This document shows, piece by piece, positions 1 to 8,197 of a DNA stretch of 64,000 nt. The stretch spans positions 62,001 to 126,000 of the forward strand of contig QVQC01000079.1 in the NCBI GenBank assembly GCA_003428585.1, written 5' to 3'. The translations under genes and the position numbers were made by a program. Under the pieces are notes generated by a model. That model saw only the letters and a program-made list of their open reading frames with translations. It was not told where the DNA came from and made no database searches. The stretch comes from Nioella halotolerans (GTDB taxonomy: Bacteria > Pseudomonadota > Alphaproteobacteria > Rhodobacterales > Rhodobacteraceae). The stretch's first letter is position 1. Every line of letters begins with the position of its first letter.

Positions 1-3
1 GCG

Positions 4-684
4 TCAGGCCGCGGCGTCGTAGACGCGCGGGTTCACGAGGCCCGTGCCCTTCAGCCCGCGCAGCGCCTTGGCCCCGGCCAGAACGGCGAGATCGGCGATG
101 GGCTCGATCAGCACGACCAGCATGTAGGCGCCGCCGAACGCCAGCACCGACTGCACGCTCTCGGCGCCGACGCCCTGCCCGTAGAAGGCCCAGAAGGCGA
201 CCCAGGCGACCACGCCGCCCTGGAACGCGGTGGACAGCTTCAGCGCCTGCGCATAGCCAAGGTCAACATAGGCCGTGCCGGGCGCGATGATGCGCTTGGC
301 CAGTGCCGAGATGGCGAAAAGCGGCACCAGCAGGGTGGTGACGTTGACGAAATACATCGGCAGGTCGGTCGGCGCGAGGAACAGCGACTGGACCAGCAGG
401 CCGAGCGCGAGGCCGATGGCCGCGGGCGCCGCGCCCAGCATCAGCAGAAGGGTGGAGCCGAGGATGAAATGCACCTCCGACACGCCGACCGGGAAATGCG
501 GCAGCACCTCGAAGAAGATCAAGGTGCCGATTGTGGCGATGCCGGCGCGCGCCGCCAGCGAGGCGGCACCGTTTTCGCGGATGCTGTCCACCGCCAGCTT
601 GGCCGCGTAGGTGGCGCCACCCGCGGCGGTGGCATAGGCCAGCGCCATCTTGGCGCCGTGGACGATTCCGGGTTCGATATGCAT
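4..684 (-). CDS. cbiM: CbiM-like energy-coupling factor (cobalt) transporter permease
   Basis: Membrane substrate-binding component of an ECF-type metal importer, most likely for cobalt to feed B12 synthesis. The protein (226 aa) begins with Met-His-Ile-Glu-Pro-Gly; in CbiM/NikM the N-terminal Met1-His2 binds the metal, and a second candidate ligand is the His in a Ser-Glu-Val-His segment near residue 75. It has about six hydrophobic segments. I chose the ATG at 684 because it creates the Met-His N-terminus and has an AAGGAG ribosome site 10 nt upstream; a longer reading frame to 891 would run through the riboswitch. It is the first gene behind a cobalamin riboswitch. Its partner subunits (CbiN/Q/O type) are not in the window and may lie to the left. 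Confidence 0.85.
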   Translation of the reverse strand: MHIEPGIVHGAKMALAYATAAGGATYAAKLAVDSIRENGAASLAARAGIATIGTLIFFEVLPHFPVGVSEVHFILGSTLLLMLGAAPAAIGLALGLLVQSLFLAPTDLPMYFVNVTTLLVPLFAISALAKRIIAPGTAYVDLGYAQALKLSTAFQGGVVAWVAFWAFYGQGVGAESVQSVLAFGGAYMLVVLIEPIADLAVLAGAKALRGLKGTGLVNPRVYDAAA

Positions 685-778
685 GTGTCTGGTCTCCTTG
701 CCGTCTCCCCGACGGCCTGTGATGGGCGGCCGGGCAGGCCCGGCCCTTGGAACGGTACCCCCCGAGGGGGCGGTTTCA

Positions 779-935
779 CGGCAGGTCTCCTGACTCGCGG
801 GTCGCTGCATGTCCCTTGCCTTCCCGCCCCCGTTCGGGGCAGTGGCGTTCGTCGGGGCACGCTCTCCGCTTACAGTTGCGGGGGCAGTCACGGGTTTGGC
901 GCCTGATGGCTACACCGCACCGTGTTCCCTTTTCA
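779..935 (-). promoter_or_regulatory. Cobalamin riboswitch controlling cbiM
   Basis: Read on the minus strand this leader carries the conserved adenosylcobalamin riboswitch blocks: the GCCCCCGCAACTGTA stretch (871-885), the B12-box core GCCACTG (840-846), a GGGAAGGC block, and the terminal GCGAGTCAGGAGACCTGCC (780-798). Downstream, before the cbiM start, are a perfect 8-bp hairpin (728-745) and a second hairpin GCCGTC/GACGGC (700-716) directly against the AAGGAG ribosome site. This suggests control of translation, with high B12 hiding the ribosome site. No U-tract follows, so classic termination is less likely. Confidence 0.93.
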
Positions 936-1000
936 TTTCTCCGGCATGCTCAAGCCTTCGAAAACCGTGTGAACCTTTGTCGATGGCCGGGGATGCGATG

Positions 1001-1726
1001 TCAAGCATCGCCCCCTGCCAGCGGGCCATAGAGGATGAGCCCCGGCATCCGGCTGTCCGATTGCGACAGCATTTTAGCCAGATCGGCCACGCTGGCGCGG
1101 ACCAGCCGCTGATCCGCTGTCGAAACGGATTCGGCGTATAGCGCGGGGGTGCCCGCGGGCAGGCCCGCCGCGACCAGCCGTTCGACCAGCGCCGCGAAGG
1201 TCCGCTTGCCCATGTAGACCACGGTGGTCGCGCCGGGATCGGCCAGCGCCTTCAGGTCCAGCCCCTCGGGCAGGGCGCCGGTGGCGTCATGGCCGGTAAC
1301 GAACTGTACCCGGCGCGCGGTCAGCCGGCGCGTCAACGGAATGCCGGCGGCGGCGGCGGCGGCCGAGGCGGAGGTGACACCGGGGATGATCTCGTAGGGG
1401 ATGCCCTCGGCGGTCAGCGCGGCGATCTCTTCCTCAAGCCGCCCGAAGATGCCGCAATCACCCGATTTCAGGCGCACCACCCGCTGGTCGATGCGCGCGT
1501 AATCGACCAGCAGGCGGCTGACATGGTCCTGCTTCGGCGAAGGACGCCCGGCGCGTTTGCCGACGCCGATCAGGTCCGCCCCCGCGCGGGCATGGGCCAG
1601 CATTGGCCCGGCGCTGAGGTCGTCGAACAGCACCGCGTCGGCGCGCCCCAAGCGGTCGACCGCCTTCAGGGTCAAAAGCTCCGGGTCGCCGGGACCGGAA
1701 GAGACGAAACTGACGAAGCCGGTCAT
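1001..1726 (-). CDS. cobA: Uroporphyrinogen-III C-methyltransferase
   Basis: SAM-dependent methylase that converts uroporphyrinogen III to precorrin-2, the entry to corrin synthesis. The 241-aa protein starts with the tetrapyrrole-methylase signature (Gly-Pro-Gly-Asp-Pro-Glu at residues 11-16) and carries the second block near residues 86-96. It is the single-domain form, without the CysG dehydrogenase/chelatase part. The family normally has Lys-Gly-Gly-Asp-Pro in the second block; here residues 87-91 read Lys-Ser-Gly-Asp-Cys. The ATG at 1726 lies 1 nt after the cobB stop, so it is translated at the end of the cobL-E-M-B-A run. A longer in-frame extension to 1981 overlaps cobB and has no family similarity. 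Confidence 0.9.
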   Translation of the reverse strand: MTGFVSFVSSGPGDPELLTLKAVDRLGRADAVLFDDLSAGPMLAHARAGADLIGVGKRAGRPSPKQDHVSRLLVDYARIDQRVVRLKSGDCGIFGRLEEEIAALTAEGIPYEIIPGVTSASAAAAAAGIPLTRRLTARRVQFVTGHDATGALPEGLDLKALADPGATTVVYMGKRTFAALVERLVAAGLPAGTPALYAESVSTADQRLVRASVADLAKMLSQSDSRMPGLILYGPLAGGDA

Positions 1727-1727
1727 G

Positions 1728-3047
1728 CTACCCTTCGGCCTCCGCGATGAGGTGAAAGAAGGTGCCGGTCGCGTTGCCCCGGTGCGATCCGGTTTCGGGC
1801 ACGCGCGCGCCGCCCGCGTCAACCACCTCGGCCAGCGGGGCGTCGGGCTGGTCGAGGATGGTGCAGTAATGAAACTCATGCCCGCGCAGCCGCGCGCCGG
1901 CGCCGTGGCCGGGCATGTCCGCGCCAAGCGTCGCCAGCCGGTAGCCAAGGTGCATCTTGCGCGTCTCGTAGGACGTGACAAGGCCCAGAAGGCCAGCCAT
2001 CGCGTGCCGCGTGCCCGCCTTGTCGATCAGCGCCGCCCCCATCGCCATGTAGCCGCCGCATTCACCGTGGACGCGGCGGGTTTCGGCAAAGCGATTGAGC
2101 CCCGCGCGGAAACTCTGCGCCGCTGCAAGTTCCCCGGCATGGAGTTCCGGGTAGCCGCCGGGCAGCCAGCAGGTATCGGCGCTGTCATCCGGCGCCTCGT
2201 CGTTCAGCGGCGCAAAGGGCAGGATTTCCGCGCCCGCGCGCCGCCAGCCGGCCAGCTGATGCGGGTAGACGAAGGAAAACGCCCCGTCGCGGGCCAGCGC
2301 GATGCGCTGCCCGGGCGGGGTGATGCGGCCATCCGGTCCCTTGGCGCGGGTGGCCCCGGCAAGGCTGATGAGGCGATCAAGATCGACGTTCTCCTCCACG
2401 AACCGGGCGGCCCTTTCTAGGATGCGCGGCATGTCGGCCTGTTCGCCGGCCTGAACCAGCCCCAGATGGCGCGAGGGCAGCTCGACTTCCTGTTGCCGGG
2501 GCAGGGCGCCGAGCACCTCGATCCCGACCTGCTGCATCCCGGCGCGCAGCATCGCCGCGTGCCGCGGCGAGGCCACCTTGTTCAGCACCACCCCCGCGAT
2601 CCGCACATCCGCCTGCATCGCGGCGAACCCCTTGGCCACCGCCGCCGCCGATTGCGCCTGTCCCGAACAATCCAGCACCAGCACCACCGGCCAGCCGGTC
2701 AGCGCGGCGAGGCTGGCGCTCGACCCGTTGCCCTGCGCGCCGGGCGCAAGCACCCCGTCGAACAGACCCATGGAGCCTTCGGCGACGATCAGGTCCGCAT
2801 CTTCTGCCCCCGCCGTTCCCGCGATCAGCCCGCCGATCATCGCGGCATCCATCGCCCAGGTGTCGAGGTTGACAGAATCGCGGCCCGCCGCCGCGCCGTG
2901 AAAGCCGGGGTCGATATAGTCCGGCCCGCTCTTGAACGGCTGCACATTCAGGCCCCGGTCACGCAAGGCCGCCAGCAGGCCCAGCGTCAGCGTGGTCTTG
3001 CCGCTGCCCGAGGCGGGGGCGGAGATGATCAGGCCCGGCGCGATCAC
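1728..3047 (-). CDS. cobB: Cobyrinic/hydrogenobyrinic acid a,c-diamide synthase
   Basis: Glutamine- and ATP-dependent amidation of the a and c carboxylates of the corrin ring. The protein (439 aa) has a dethiobiotin-synthetase-like N-domain with a P-loop (Gly-Ser-Gly-Lys-Thr-Thr, residues 14-19) and a C-terminal class-I glutamine amidotransferase domain with nucleophile Cys330 in Gly-Glu-Cys-Gly-Gly and His432 near the end. I chose a GTG start at 3047 because GTGA overlaps the cobM stop by 4 nt, the same coupling used at the neighbouring junctions, and the P-loop begins at a normal distance. The frame further upstream is a shadow of cobM. Confidence 0.9.
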   Translation of the reverse strand: MIAPGLIISAPASGSGKTTLTLGLLAALRDRGLNVQPFKSGPDYIDPGFHGAAAGRDSVNLDTWAMDAAMIGGLIAGTAGAEDADLIVAEGSMGLFDGVLAPGAQGNGSSASLAALTGWPVVLVLDCSGQAQSAAAVAKGFAAMQADVRIAGVVLNKVASPRHAAMLRAGMQQVGIEVLGALPRQQEVELPSRHLGLVQAGEQADMPRILERAARFVEENVDLDRLISLAGATRAKGPDGRITPPGQRIALARDGAFSFVYPHQLAGWRRAGAEILPFAPLNDEAPDDSADTCWLPGGYPELHAGELAAAQSFRAGLNRFAETRRVHGECGGYMAMGAALIDKAGTRHAMAGLLGLVTSYETRKMHLGYRLATLGADMPGHGAGARLRGHEFHYCTILDQPDAPLAEVVDAGGARVPETGSHRGNATGTFFHLIAEAEG

Positions 3048-3829
3048 TCCGCCCCCTCCGGAAAGCGCGGCGCGGTGCCCACGGGGCGGAACCGGCGGTC
3101 GTAATCGCCCGCGTAGAGGCAGCTTTCGTCGAAATTCTCCGCGCCAAGCGCCGGGCCGACGAGGATCAGCGCCGTGCGGCCGCGCAAGCCCCCGGTGGCC
3201 TCCTCCACGCTGGCCAGCGTCGCCTTGACGATATGCTGATCGGGCCATGATGCGCGCCAGACGACCGCGCAGGGGCAGTCGGGGCCATAGGCGGGGGTCA
3301 GGCGGTCCACGACCTCCTCCAGCACGTGAACCGACAGGTGGATGGCCAGCGTCGCGCCGGTGGCGGCGAAGTTTTCGAGGGTTTCGCCCTCGGGCATGGA
3401 GGATGCGCGGCCGGAGGTTCGGGTCAGCACCAGCGACTGCGCCACGCCCGGCAGGGTCAGCTCCGCGCCAAGGGCCGCGGCAGCGGCGGAAAACGCCGGC
3501 ACGCCGGGGGTAATGCTATAGGGAATGCCAAGCGCATGCAGCCGGCGCAACTGCTCGCCCATCGCCGACCACACCGAAAGATCGCCCGAATGCAGCCGCG
3601 CCACGTCGAGGCCGGCGGCATGGGCGGTTTCGATCTCGGCCATGATCTCGTCCAGCGACAAGGGCGCGGTATTCACGATCCGCGCGCCTTCGGGGCAATG
3701 GGCCAGCAGTGCCTCGGGCACCAGCGACCCGGCGTAGAGGCAGACCGGGCAGGCGGCGATCAGGTCGCGCCCGCGCAGGGTGATGAGGTCGGCGGCACCG
3801 GGGCCGGCGCCGATGAAATGCACAATCAT
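3044..3829 (-). CDS. cobM: Precorrin-4 C11-methyltransferase
   Basis: SAM-dependent methylation at C-11 in the aerobic corrin pathway. The 261-aa protein begins with the methylase motif Gly-Ala-Gly-Pro-Gly-Ala near residue 7 and has the CobM/CbiF-type block around Leu-His-Ser-Gly-Asp-Leu-Ser-Val-Trp, which separates it from CobJ and CobI. The length is normal for the family. The ATG at 3829 overlaps the cobE stop (ATGA), and the stop overlaps the cobB start, so translation is probably coupled along this stretch. Confidence 0.92.
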   Translation of the reverse strand: MIVHFIGAGPGAADLITLRGRDLIAACPVCLYAGSLVPEALLAHCPEGARIVNTAPLSLDEIMAEIETAHAAGLDVARLHSGDLSVWSAMGEQLRRLHALGIPYSITPGVPAFSAAAAALGAELTLPGVAQSLVLTRTSGRASSMPEGETLENFAATGATLAIHLSVHVLEEVVDRLTPAYGPDCPCAVVWRASWPDQHIVKATLASVEEATGGLRGRTALILVGPALGAENFDESCLYAGDYDRRFRPVGTAPRFPEGAE

Positions 3830-4194
3830 GGGGTTGTCCTTTCTGCAAGCGCCATGGTGGCGCGCCCGCAAGCGCTTGTCACGCGCGGGGCGATGATGCG
3901 GGCCGGGTGCCCGTCGTTGCGGGCGGCGGCAAGGGCCAGCGCCTCGGCGACGCTGCCGGTGTCGAAGCGTGCCACGATGCGCGGCGAGGTGGTGGGCGTG
4001 GCGATGCCCGCGATGTCCTGCTCTTCCAGCCGGGTCAGCGGCAGGCCCTTCGTCCCGGCCCATGCGGTCAGCGCCGGGCTGACCTTGGCGACAAGGCAGG
4101 CCAGCGCGTCGGGCCGGCCCCCTGCCTGCGCCAGCGCGTCGTTGAAGGCGACGCAATCGGCATCCGCGCGTAATCCAATACCGGCCCAGATCAT
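3826..4194 (-). CDS. cobE: Cobalamin biosynthesis protein CobE (CbiG C-terminal-like)
   Basis: Small protein (122 aa) matching the C-terminal domain of CbiG, known as CobE in aerobic producers; its biochemical role is not settled. Recognisable features are the Gly-Ile-Gly-Leu-Arg N-terminus, a Thr-Lys-Gly-Leu-Pro segment typical of this domain, and a C-terminal region resembling the CbiG Ser-Cys-Gly segment. It overlaps cobL upstream (ATGA, 4191-4194) and cobM downstream by 4 nt. A second in-frame ATG at 4209 is possible but lies inside cobL; the coupled ATG at 4194 is preferred. The context, between cobL and cobM with no cobF present, may bear on its role. Confidence 0.82.
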   Translation of the reverse strand: MIWAGIGLRADADCVAFNDALAQAGGRPDALACLVAKVSPALTAWAGTKGLPLTRLEEQDIAGIATPTTSPRIVARFDTGSVAEALALAAARNDGHPARIIAPRVTSACGRATMALAERTTP

Positions 4195-5390
4195 CGTGTC
4201 ACCACCCATTGGGTCACCGGGCGCGCGGGGTGCCAGCCGTGCATCGTGCCAAGCGGCCCGGCCTCCGACAACTCCGCCCGCAGAAGATGCCCGCCATGGA
4301 GGCCATGCCAGCGGATCAGCAGCGCCTCGGTTTCCAGCGTGACCGCGTTCATCACCAGCCGCGTGCCGGGCGAAAGGCGGTCCCAAAGGGTGGCCAGCAG
4401 CGCCTCGGTCGCGCCGCCGCCGACGAAGACGGCGTCGGGGGCGGGCAGGTCGTCCAGCGCCTCGGGGGCCCGACCCTCGACCGTGAAAATCCGGTGATCC
4501 AGCCCGAAGCGCGCGGCATTGGCGCGGATATTGGCGGCACGGTCGGCGCGAGCCTCCAGCGCCGTCGCCGTTGCGCCCGGCGCGGCAAGGCAGAATTCGA
4601 CCGAGACGGAGCCGGATCCTGCGCCGATGTCCCACAAGTGCTGGCCTGGCCGTGGGGCGAGGGCCGAGAGGGTCAGCGCCCGAACCGGCCGCTTGGTGAT
4701 CTGGCCGTCGCTTTGAAAGACGTCATCCGGCAGGCCGGTGGCGCGCGGCAGGCCGGGGGCGCCCCGCGCCTCGATCGCGGCCAGCGCCGGCGCCGCAACT
4801 TCGCCAAGGCCATCGGCGTCGGCGCGCATATTGCGCAGCCGTTCGCGCGGACCGCCAAGCGCCTCGCACACGGTCAGGCGGGACGCGCCGAACCCATGCG
4901 CCGTCAGCCAAGCGGCCAGTTCCCCGGCGGCGGCGCCGTCGCGCAGGGTGCAAAGCACGCGGGCGCCCTCGTGCAGGATCGGCCTCAGGCGGTCGAACGG
5001 CACCGCGTGCAGGCCGAGACAGAGCACATCCTCCAACCTCCAGCCGAGCCGCGCGGCAGCAAGCGCGAAACAGGACGGCGCCGGCAGGCAGTGCCATTCC
5101 CCGGGCAACAGGTGGCGGGCCAGAGTCCCGCCCGCCCCGTGCCAGAACGGATCGCCCGAGGCCAGCACCACCACTTTGCGCCCGCGCCAGGCCAGCACCG
5201 GGGCGACGGAAAAGGGAACAGGCCATGCGCGGCCCCGGTCGCCAACCCGCGCAAGGTCGAGGTGTCGTGGCCCGCCGAAGACGATTTCGGCGGCGTCAAG
5301 CGCGGCGCGGCTTGCGGGTGGCAGGCCGTTCAGGCCATCCTCCCCCAGACCGATCAGGGTCAGCCACGGATCAGCGCGGGGATCAGTCAT
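4191..5390 (-). CDS. cobL: Precorrin-6Y C5,15-methyltransferase (decarboxylating)
   Basis: Bifunctional enzyme that methylates C-5 and C-15 and decarboxylates the acetate side chain at C-12. The 399-aa protein shows the full two-domain layout: an N-terminal CbiE-type methylase (residues about 8-205, starting Leu-Ile-Gly-Leu-Gly-Glu-Asp-Gly) and a C-terminal CbiT-type Rossmann methyltransferase with the SAM-binding motif Asp254-Ile-Gly-Ala-Gly-Ser-Gly. The ATG at 5390 shares two bases with the oppositely oriented cobK ATG, so there is no spacer between them; an alternative in-frame ATG lies 9 nt upstream at 5399. It heads the coupled set cobL-E-M-B-A. Confidence 0.9.
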   Translation of the reverse strand: MTDPRADPWLTLIGLGEDGLNGLPPASRAALDAAEIVFGGPRHLDLARVGDRGRAWPVPFSVAPVLAWRGRKVVVLASGDPFWHGAGGTLARHLLPGEWHCLPAPSCFALAAARLGWRLEDVLCLGLHAVPFDRLRPILHEGARVLCTLRDGAAAGELAAWLTAHGFGASRLTVCEALGGPRERLRNMRADADGLGEVAAPALAAIEARGAPGLPRATGLPDDVFQSDGQITKRPVRALTLSALAPRPGQHLWDIGAGSGSVSVEFCLAAPGATATALEARADRAANIRANAARFGLDHRIFTVEGRAPEALDDLPAPDAVFVGGGATEALLATLWDRLSPGTRLVMNAVTLETEALLIRWHGLHGGHLLRAELSEAGPLGTMHGWHPARPVTQWVVTR

Positions 5391-6138
5391 GACACGCATC
5401 CTTCTGCTCGGCGGCACGACCGAGGCCAGCACGCTGGCCCGCCTGCTGGCCGGGGCGGGGGCCGAGGCCGTGTTCTCCTATGCCGGGCGCACCGAAAGGC
5501 CGGCGCCGCAGCCCCTGCCGACGCGGGTCGGCGGGTTCGGCGGTGTGCCGGGGCTGGCGGATTACCTGCGCGACGAAGGGATCACCCATGTCGTGGACGC
5601 GACGCACCCTTTCGCCGCGGGGATGAGCCGCAATGCCGTGGCCGCCTGTGCCGAGGCGGGGGTGGCGCTGGTGGCCTTGGAACGGCCGGGCTGGACCGAG
5701 GCCGGGGGCGCGTGCTGGACCCGCGTTGACGATATCGCCGGCGCGGTGTCGGCCCTGCCAGAGCGCGGCGCGCGGGTGTTCCTTGCGATCGGCAAGCAGA
5801 ACGTGGCGGATTTCGCCGCGAAAGCCGGCAATTTCTACCTCTTGCGCCTCGTCGATCCGCCGAAAGACCCCTTGCCGTTGCCCGATGCGGAGGCCGTCAT
5901 CGCGCGCGGACCCTTTGACGTGGCGGGCGACCGGGCGTTGATGCAGCACCACCGCATCACCCACGTTGTGGCCAAGAACGGCGGCGGGGCGGGGGCGCGG
6001 GCCAAGCTTGATGCCGCGCGGGCGCTCGGCCTGCCGGTCATCCTGATCGACCGGCCCGCCGTGCCGCCGCGCAAGGTGCTGCACAGCGCCGAGGCGGTTA
6101 TGGCGTGGCTGGGTCACGAGGCCGACCTCGGGGTGTAG
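5389..6138 (+). CDS. cobK: Precorrin-6A reductase
   Basis: NADPH-dependent reduction of precorrin-6A to precorrin-6B (precorrin-6Y). The 249-aa protein begins Thr-Arg-Ile-Leu-Leu-Leu-Gly-Gly-Thr-Thr-Glu, the usual CobK start, and has the Asp-Ala-Thr-His-Pro-Phe-Ala block near residue 68 and a Val-Ala-Lys-Asn-Gly-Gly block near residue 200. Its length is normal. It is the only gene of this stretch on the plus strand: its ATG overlaps the cobL ATG head-to-head, and its last 25 nt overlap the end of cobJ tail-to-tail. It has no spacer for a promoter of its own, so any promoter must lie within cobL. Confidence 0.9.
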   Translation: MTRILLLGGTTEASTLARLLAGAGAEAVFSYAGRTERPAPQPLPTRVGGFGGVPGLADYLRDEGITHVVDATHPFAAGMSRNAVAACAEAGVALVALERPGWTEAGGACWTRVDDIAGAVSALPERGARVFLAIGKQNVADFAAKAGNFYLLRLVDPPKDPLPLPDAEAVIARGPFDVAGDRALMQHHRITHVVAKNGGGAGARAKLDAARALGLPVILIDRPAVPPRKVLHSAEAVMAWLGHEADLGV

Positions 6139-6851
6139 ACGAAGCGCCCGACGCGGCGCGTGTCGCGGTTGCCGACGATCACGACGGTGCGCATGTCGGC
6201 CATTTCCGGCACCGCCTCGTCAAGCGTCACGGTGGTGATGCTTTCCTCGGGCGTCGAGACGGCACGGGCAAAGGAAATCAGCGTCTCGCCGCCGCAGGCC
6301 GCGCGCAGGACGTCCAGCGCGCGGGCGAACTGGTGCGGGCGCGACCGGGAGCGCGGGTTGTAAAAGGCCATGGCGAATCCCGTTTCGGCGGCGGCGCGCA
6401 GGCGATGCTCGATCAATGCCCAGGGTTTGAGGTTGTCGGACAGGTTGATCGCCGCGAAATCGTGGCCCAAGGGTGCGCCAAGACGGGCGGCGGCGGCCAG
6501 CATCGCGGTGATGCCGGGAAGCACCCGGATGTCGAGCGACAGCCACGCCTCCGGGCCGTTTTCCAGCGCCTCGAACAGGGCCGAGGCCATGGCGAAGACG
6601 CCGGGATCGCCGGAGGAGACCACGACCACCCGCTTGCCTTCGGAAGCCATGCGCAACGCGTGGGCCGCCCGGTCCAGCTCCACCCGGTTGTCGGATTCGT
6701 GCCGGGTGAGGCCCGGGCGCGGCGCGATCCGGCGCACATAGGGAATATAGCCGACCATGTCCGTAGCCGCCTCCAGCGCGGCGGTCACCTCGGGGGTGAC
6801 AAGTGCCTCGTCCCCCGGCCCGAGTCCCGCGATGGTGACCCAACCGCTCAT
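6114..6851 (-). CDS. cobJ: Precorrin-3B C17-methyltransferase
   Basis: Ring-contracting SAM methylase acting on precorrin-3B to give precorrin-4. The 245-aa protein begins Ser-Gly-Trp-Val-Thr-Ile-Ala-Gly-Leu-Gly-Pro-Gly-Asp and has the Val-Val-Ser-Ser-Gly-Asp-Pro-Gly-Val-Phe-Ala-Met block and the Asn-Pro-Arg-Ser-Arg-Ser-Arg block that mark CobJ/CbiH. The start at 6851 overlaps the cobI stop by 4 nt (ATGA); a longer frame to 6965 falls inside cobI and is not used. Its 3' end overlaps convergent cobK by 25 nt. Confidence 0.92.
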   Translation of the reverse strand: MSGWVTIAGLGPGDEALVTPEVTAALEAATDMVGYIPYVRRIAPRPGLTRHESDNRVELDRAAHALRMASEGKRVVVVSSGDPGVFAMASALFEALENGPEAWLSLDIRVLPGITAMLAAAARLGAPLGHDFAAINLSDNLKPWALIEHRLRAAAETGFAMAFYNPRSRSRPHQFARALDVLRAACGGETLISFARAVSTPEESITTVTLDEAVPEMADMRTVVIVGNRDTRRVGRFVYTPRSAS

Positions 6852-7564
6852 GGCCGCCGCCCCCGCCCGTGCAACAGGCAGATTGCGAAATAGGGGGTTT
6901 CGCCCTCGAAATCTGTCAGCTTCTGTACGCTCTGGCCGGGCATTGTGCCACGCTCCACCAGCCACGCGTCGTCAAGCCGCCCGGCGGCGGCGAGCGCGCG
7001 TTTCAGCCGGGGCAGGTTGCGCCCGATCTTCATCACCACGGCGGCATCAGTATCTTCCAGCCGTCGCGCCAGTTCGCCCTCGGGCAGGGTTGCCATGGCC
7101 ACGGTCAGCACATCGTCGCCCCAGGTGATCGGCAGGTCCGTCGCCGTCCAGCAGCCCGACATGCCGGTGATGCCCGGCACGATGTCCACCTCCACGCGGC
7201 CCTGCAATCGGGAATGCAGGTGCATGAACGATCCGTAAAAGAACGGGTCGCCCTCGCACAGCACGATCACGTCATCGGTTGCGGCAAGCGCCCGCAACCG
7301 GTCGGTCCAGTCGTCGTAGAAGGCCGAAAGGATGCGGTTATATTCCGGGTCGGTGACGGGGATCTCGGTCGTCACCGGGTATTCCATGGCGTGTTCGATA
7401 ACGTCGTCGCGCAGCATCCCCTCGACGATCTGGCGCGCCTGTCCCTTGCGGCCCGCTTTGCGGAAAAAGGCAAGGTGGCGGGCATTGCGGATCAGCCGGT
7501 CGGACCGCACGCTCATCAAATCGGGATCGCCGGGGCCGAGCCCGGTGCAGATGACCTTGCCCAT
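6848..7564 (-). CDS. cobI: Precorrin-2 C20-methyltransferase
   Basis: SAM-dependent methylation of precorrin-2 at C-20 to precorrin-3A. The 238-aa protein begins with Gly-Leu-Gly-Pro-Gly-Asp-Pro-Asp-Leu-Met (residues 8-17) and has Cys-Glu-Gly-Asp-Pro-Phe-Phe-Tyr-Gly-Ser-Phe, the CobI/CbiL signature. Length is family-typical. It sits 3 nt behind cobH and overlaps cobJ by 4 nt, in the middle of the leftward cob operon. Confidence 0.93.
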   Translation of the reverse strand: MGKVICTGLGPGDPDLMSVRSDRLIRNARHLAFFRKAGRKGQARQIVEGMLRDDVIEHAMEYPVTTEIPVTDPEYNRILSAFYDDWTDRLRALAATDDVIVLCEGDPFFYGSFMHLHSRLQGRVEVDIVPGITGMSGCWTATDLPITWGDDVLTVAMATLPEGELARRLEDTDAAVVMKIGRNLPRLKRALAAAGRLDDAWLVERGTMPGQSVQKLTDFEGETPYFAICLLHGRGRRP

Positions 7565-7567
7565 CGG

Positions 7568-8197
7568 CTACTCCTTGAAACTGGCCAGCGCGTTGACCGC
7601 CGCCACGGTGATTGCCGAGCCGCCCAAGCGCCCGCGCACGATCATGGATGGCACCGGCAGGTCCTCCATCAGCGCGTCTTTTGATTCCGCCGCGCCGACG
7701 AAGCCCACCGGGCAGCCAATGATCGCGGCCGGGCGCGGGCAGGCGGGGTCTTCGAGCATGTTGAGAAGGTGGAACAGCGCAGTGGGCGCGTTGCCGATGG
7801 CAACAAGCGCGCCGTCCATTTGCGGCCGCCACAGGTCCACCGCCGCGGCCGACCGGGTGGTGCCCATCTCTTGCGCCATGCCGGGCACGGCGGCGTCACG
7901 CAGGGTGCAGATCACCTCGTTGCCCGCTGGCAGGCGGGGGCGGGTGATGCCCTCGGCGACCATGAAGGCATCGCACAGGATCGGCGCGCCGTCCTTCAGG
8001 GCCTGACGCGCCCCCTTGGCCATGCCGGGCGAAAAGCGCACATCCCTTTCCAGACCCACCAGACCGGCGGCATGGATCATCCGCACGACAACAGGTTCCT
8101 CGTCGGCGTCGAAGCGCGCCAGATCAGCCTCCGCCCGGATCGTGCGGAAGCTTTCGGCGTAAATGGCGGCGCCGTTCGTCTCGTAGACATGGGGCAT
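7568..8197 (-). CDS. cobH: Precorrin-8X methylmutase
   Basis: Moves the C-11 methyl group to C-12, giving hydrogenobyrinic acid. The 209-aa protein carries the active-site histidine in Arg-Met-Ile-His-Ala-Ala-Gly (His42; His43 in the well-studied Pseudomonas denitrificans enzyme) and the conserved Val-Gly-Phe-Val-Gly-Ala-Ala-Glu-Ser-Lys block near the C-terminus. Its ATG abuts the cobG stop with no spacing, implying co-translation. Confidence 0.94.
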   Translation of the reverse strand: MPHVYETNGAAIYAESFRTIRAEADLARFDADEEPVVVRMIHAAGLVGLERDVRFSPGMAKGARQALKDGAPILCDAFMVAEGITRPRLPAGNEVICTLRDAAVPGMAQEMGTTRSAAAVDLWRPQMDGALVAIGNAPTALFHLLNMLEDPACPRPAAIIGCPVGFVGAAESKDALMEDLPVPSMIVRGRLGGSAITVAAVNALASFKE

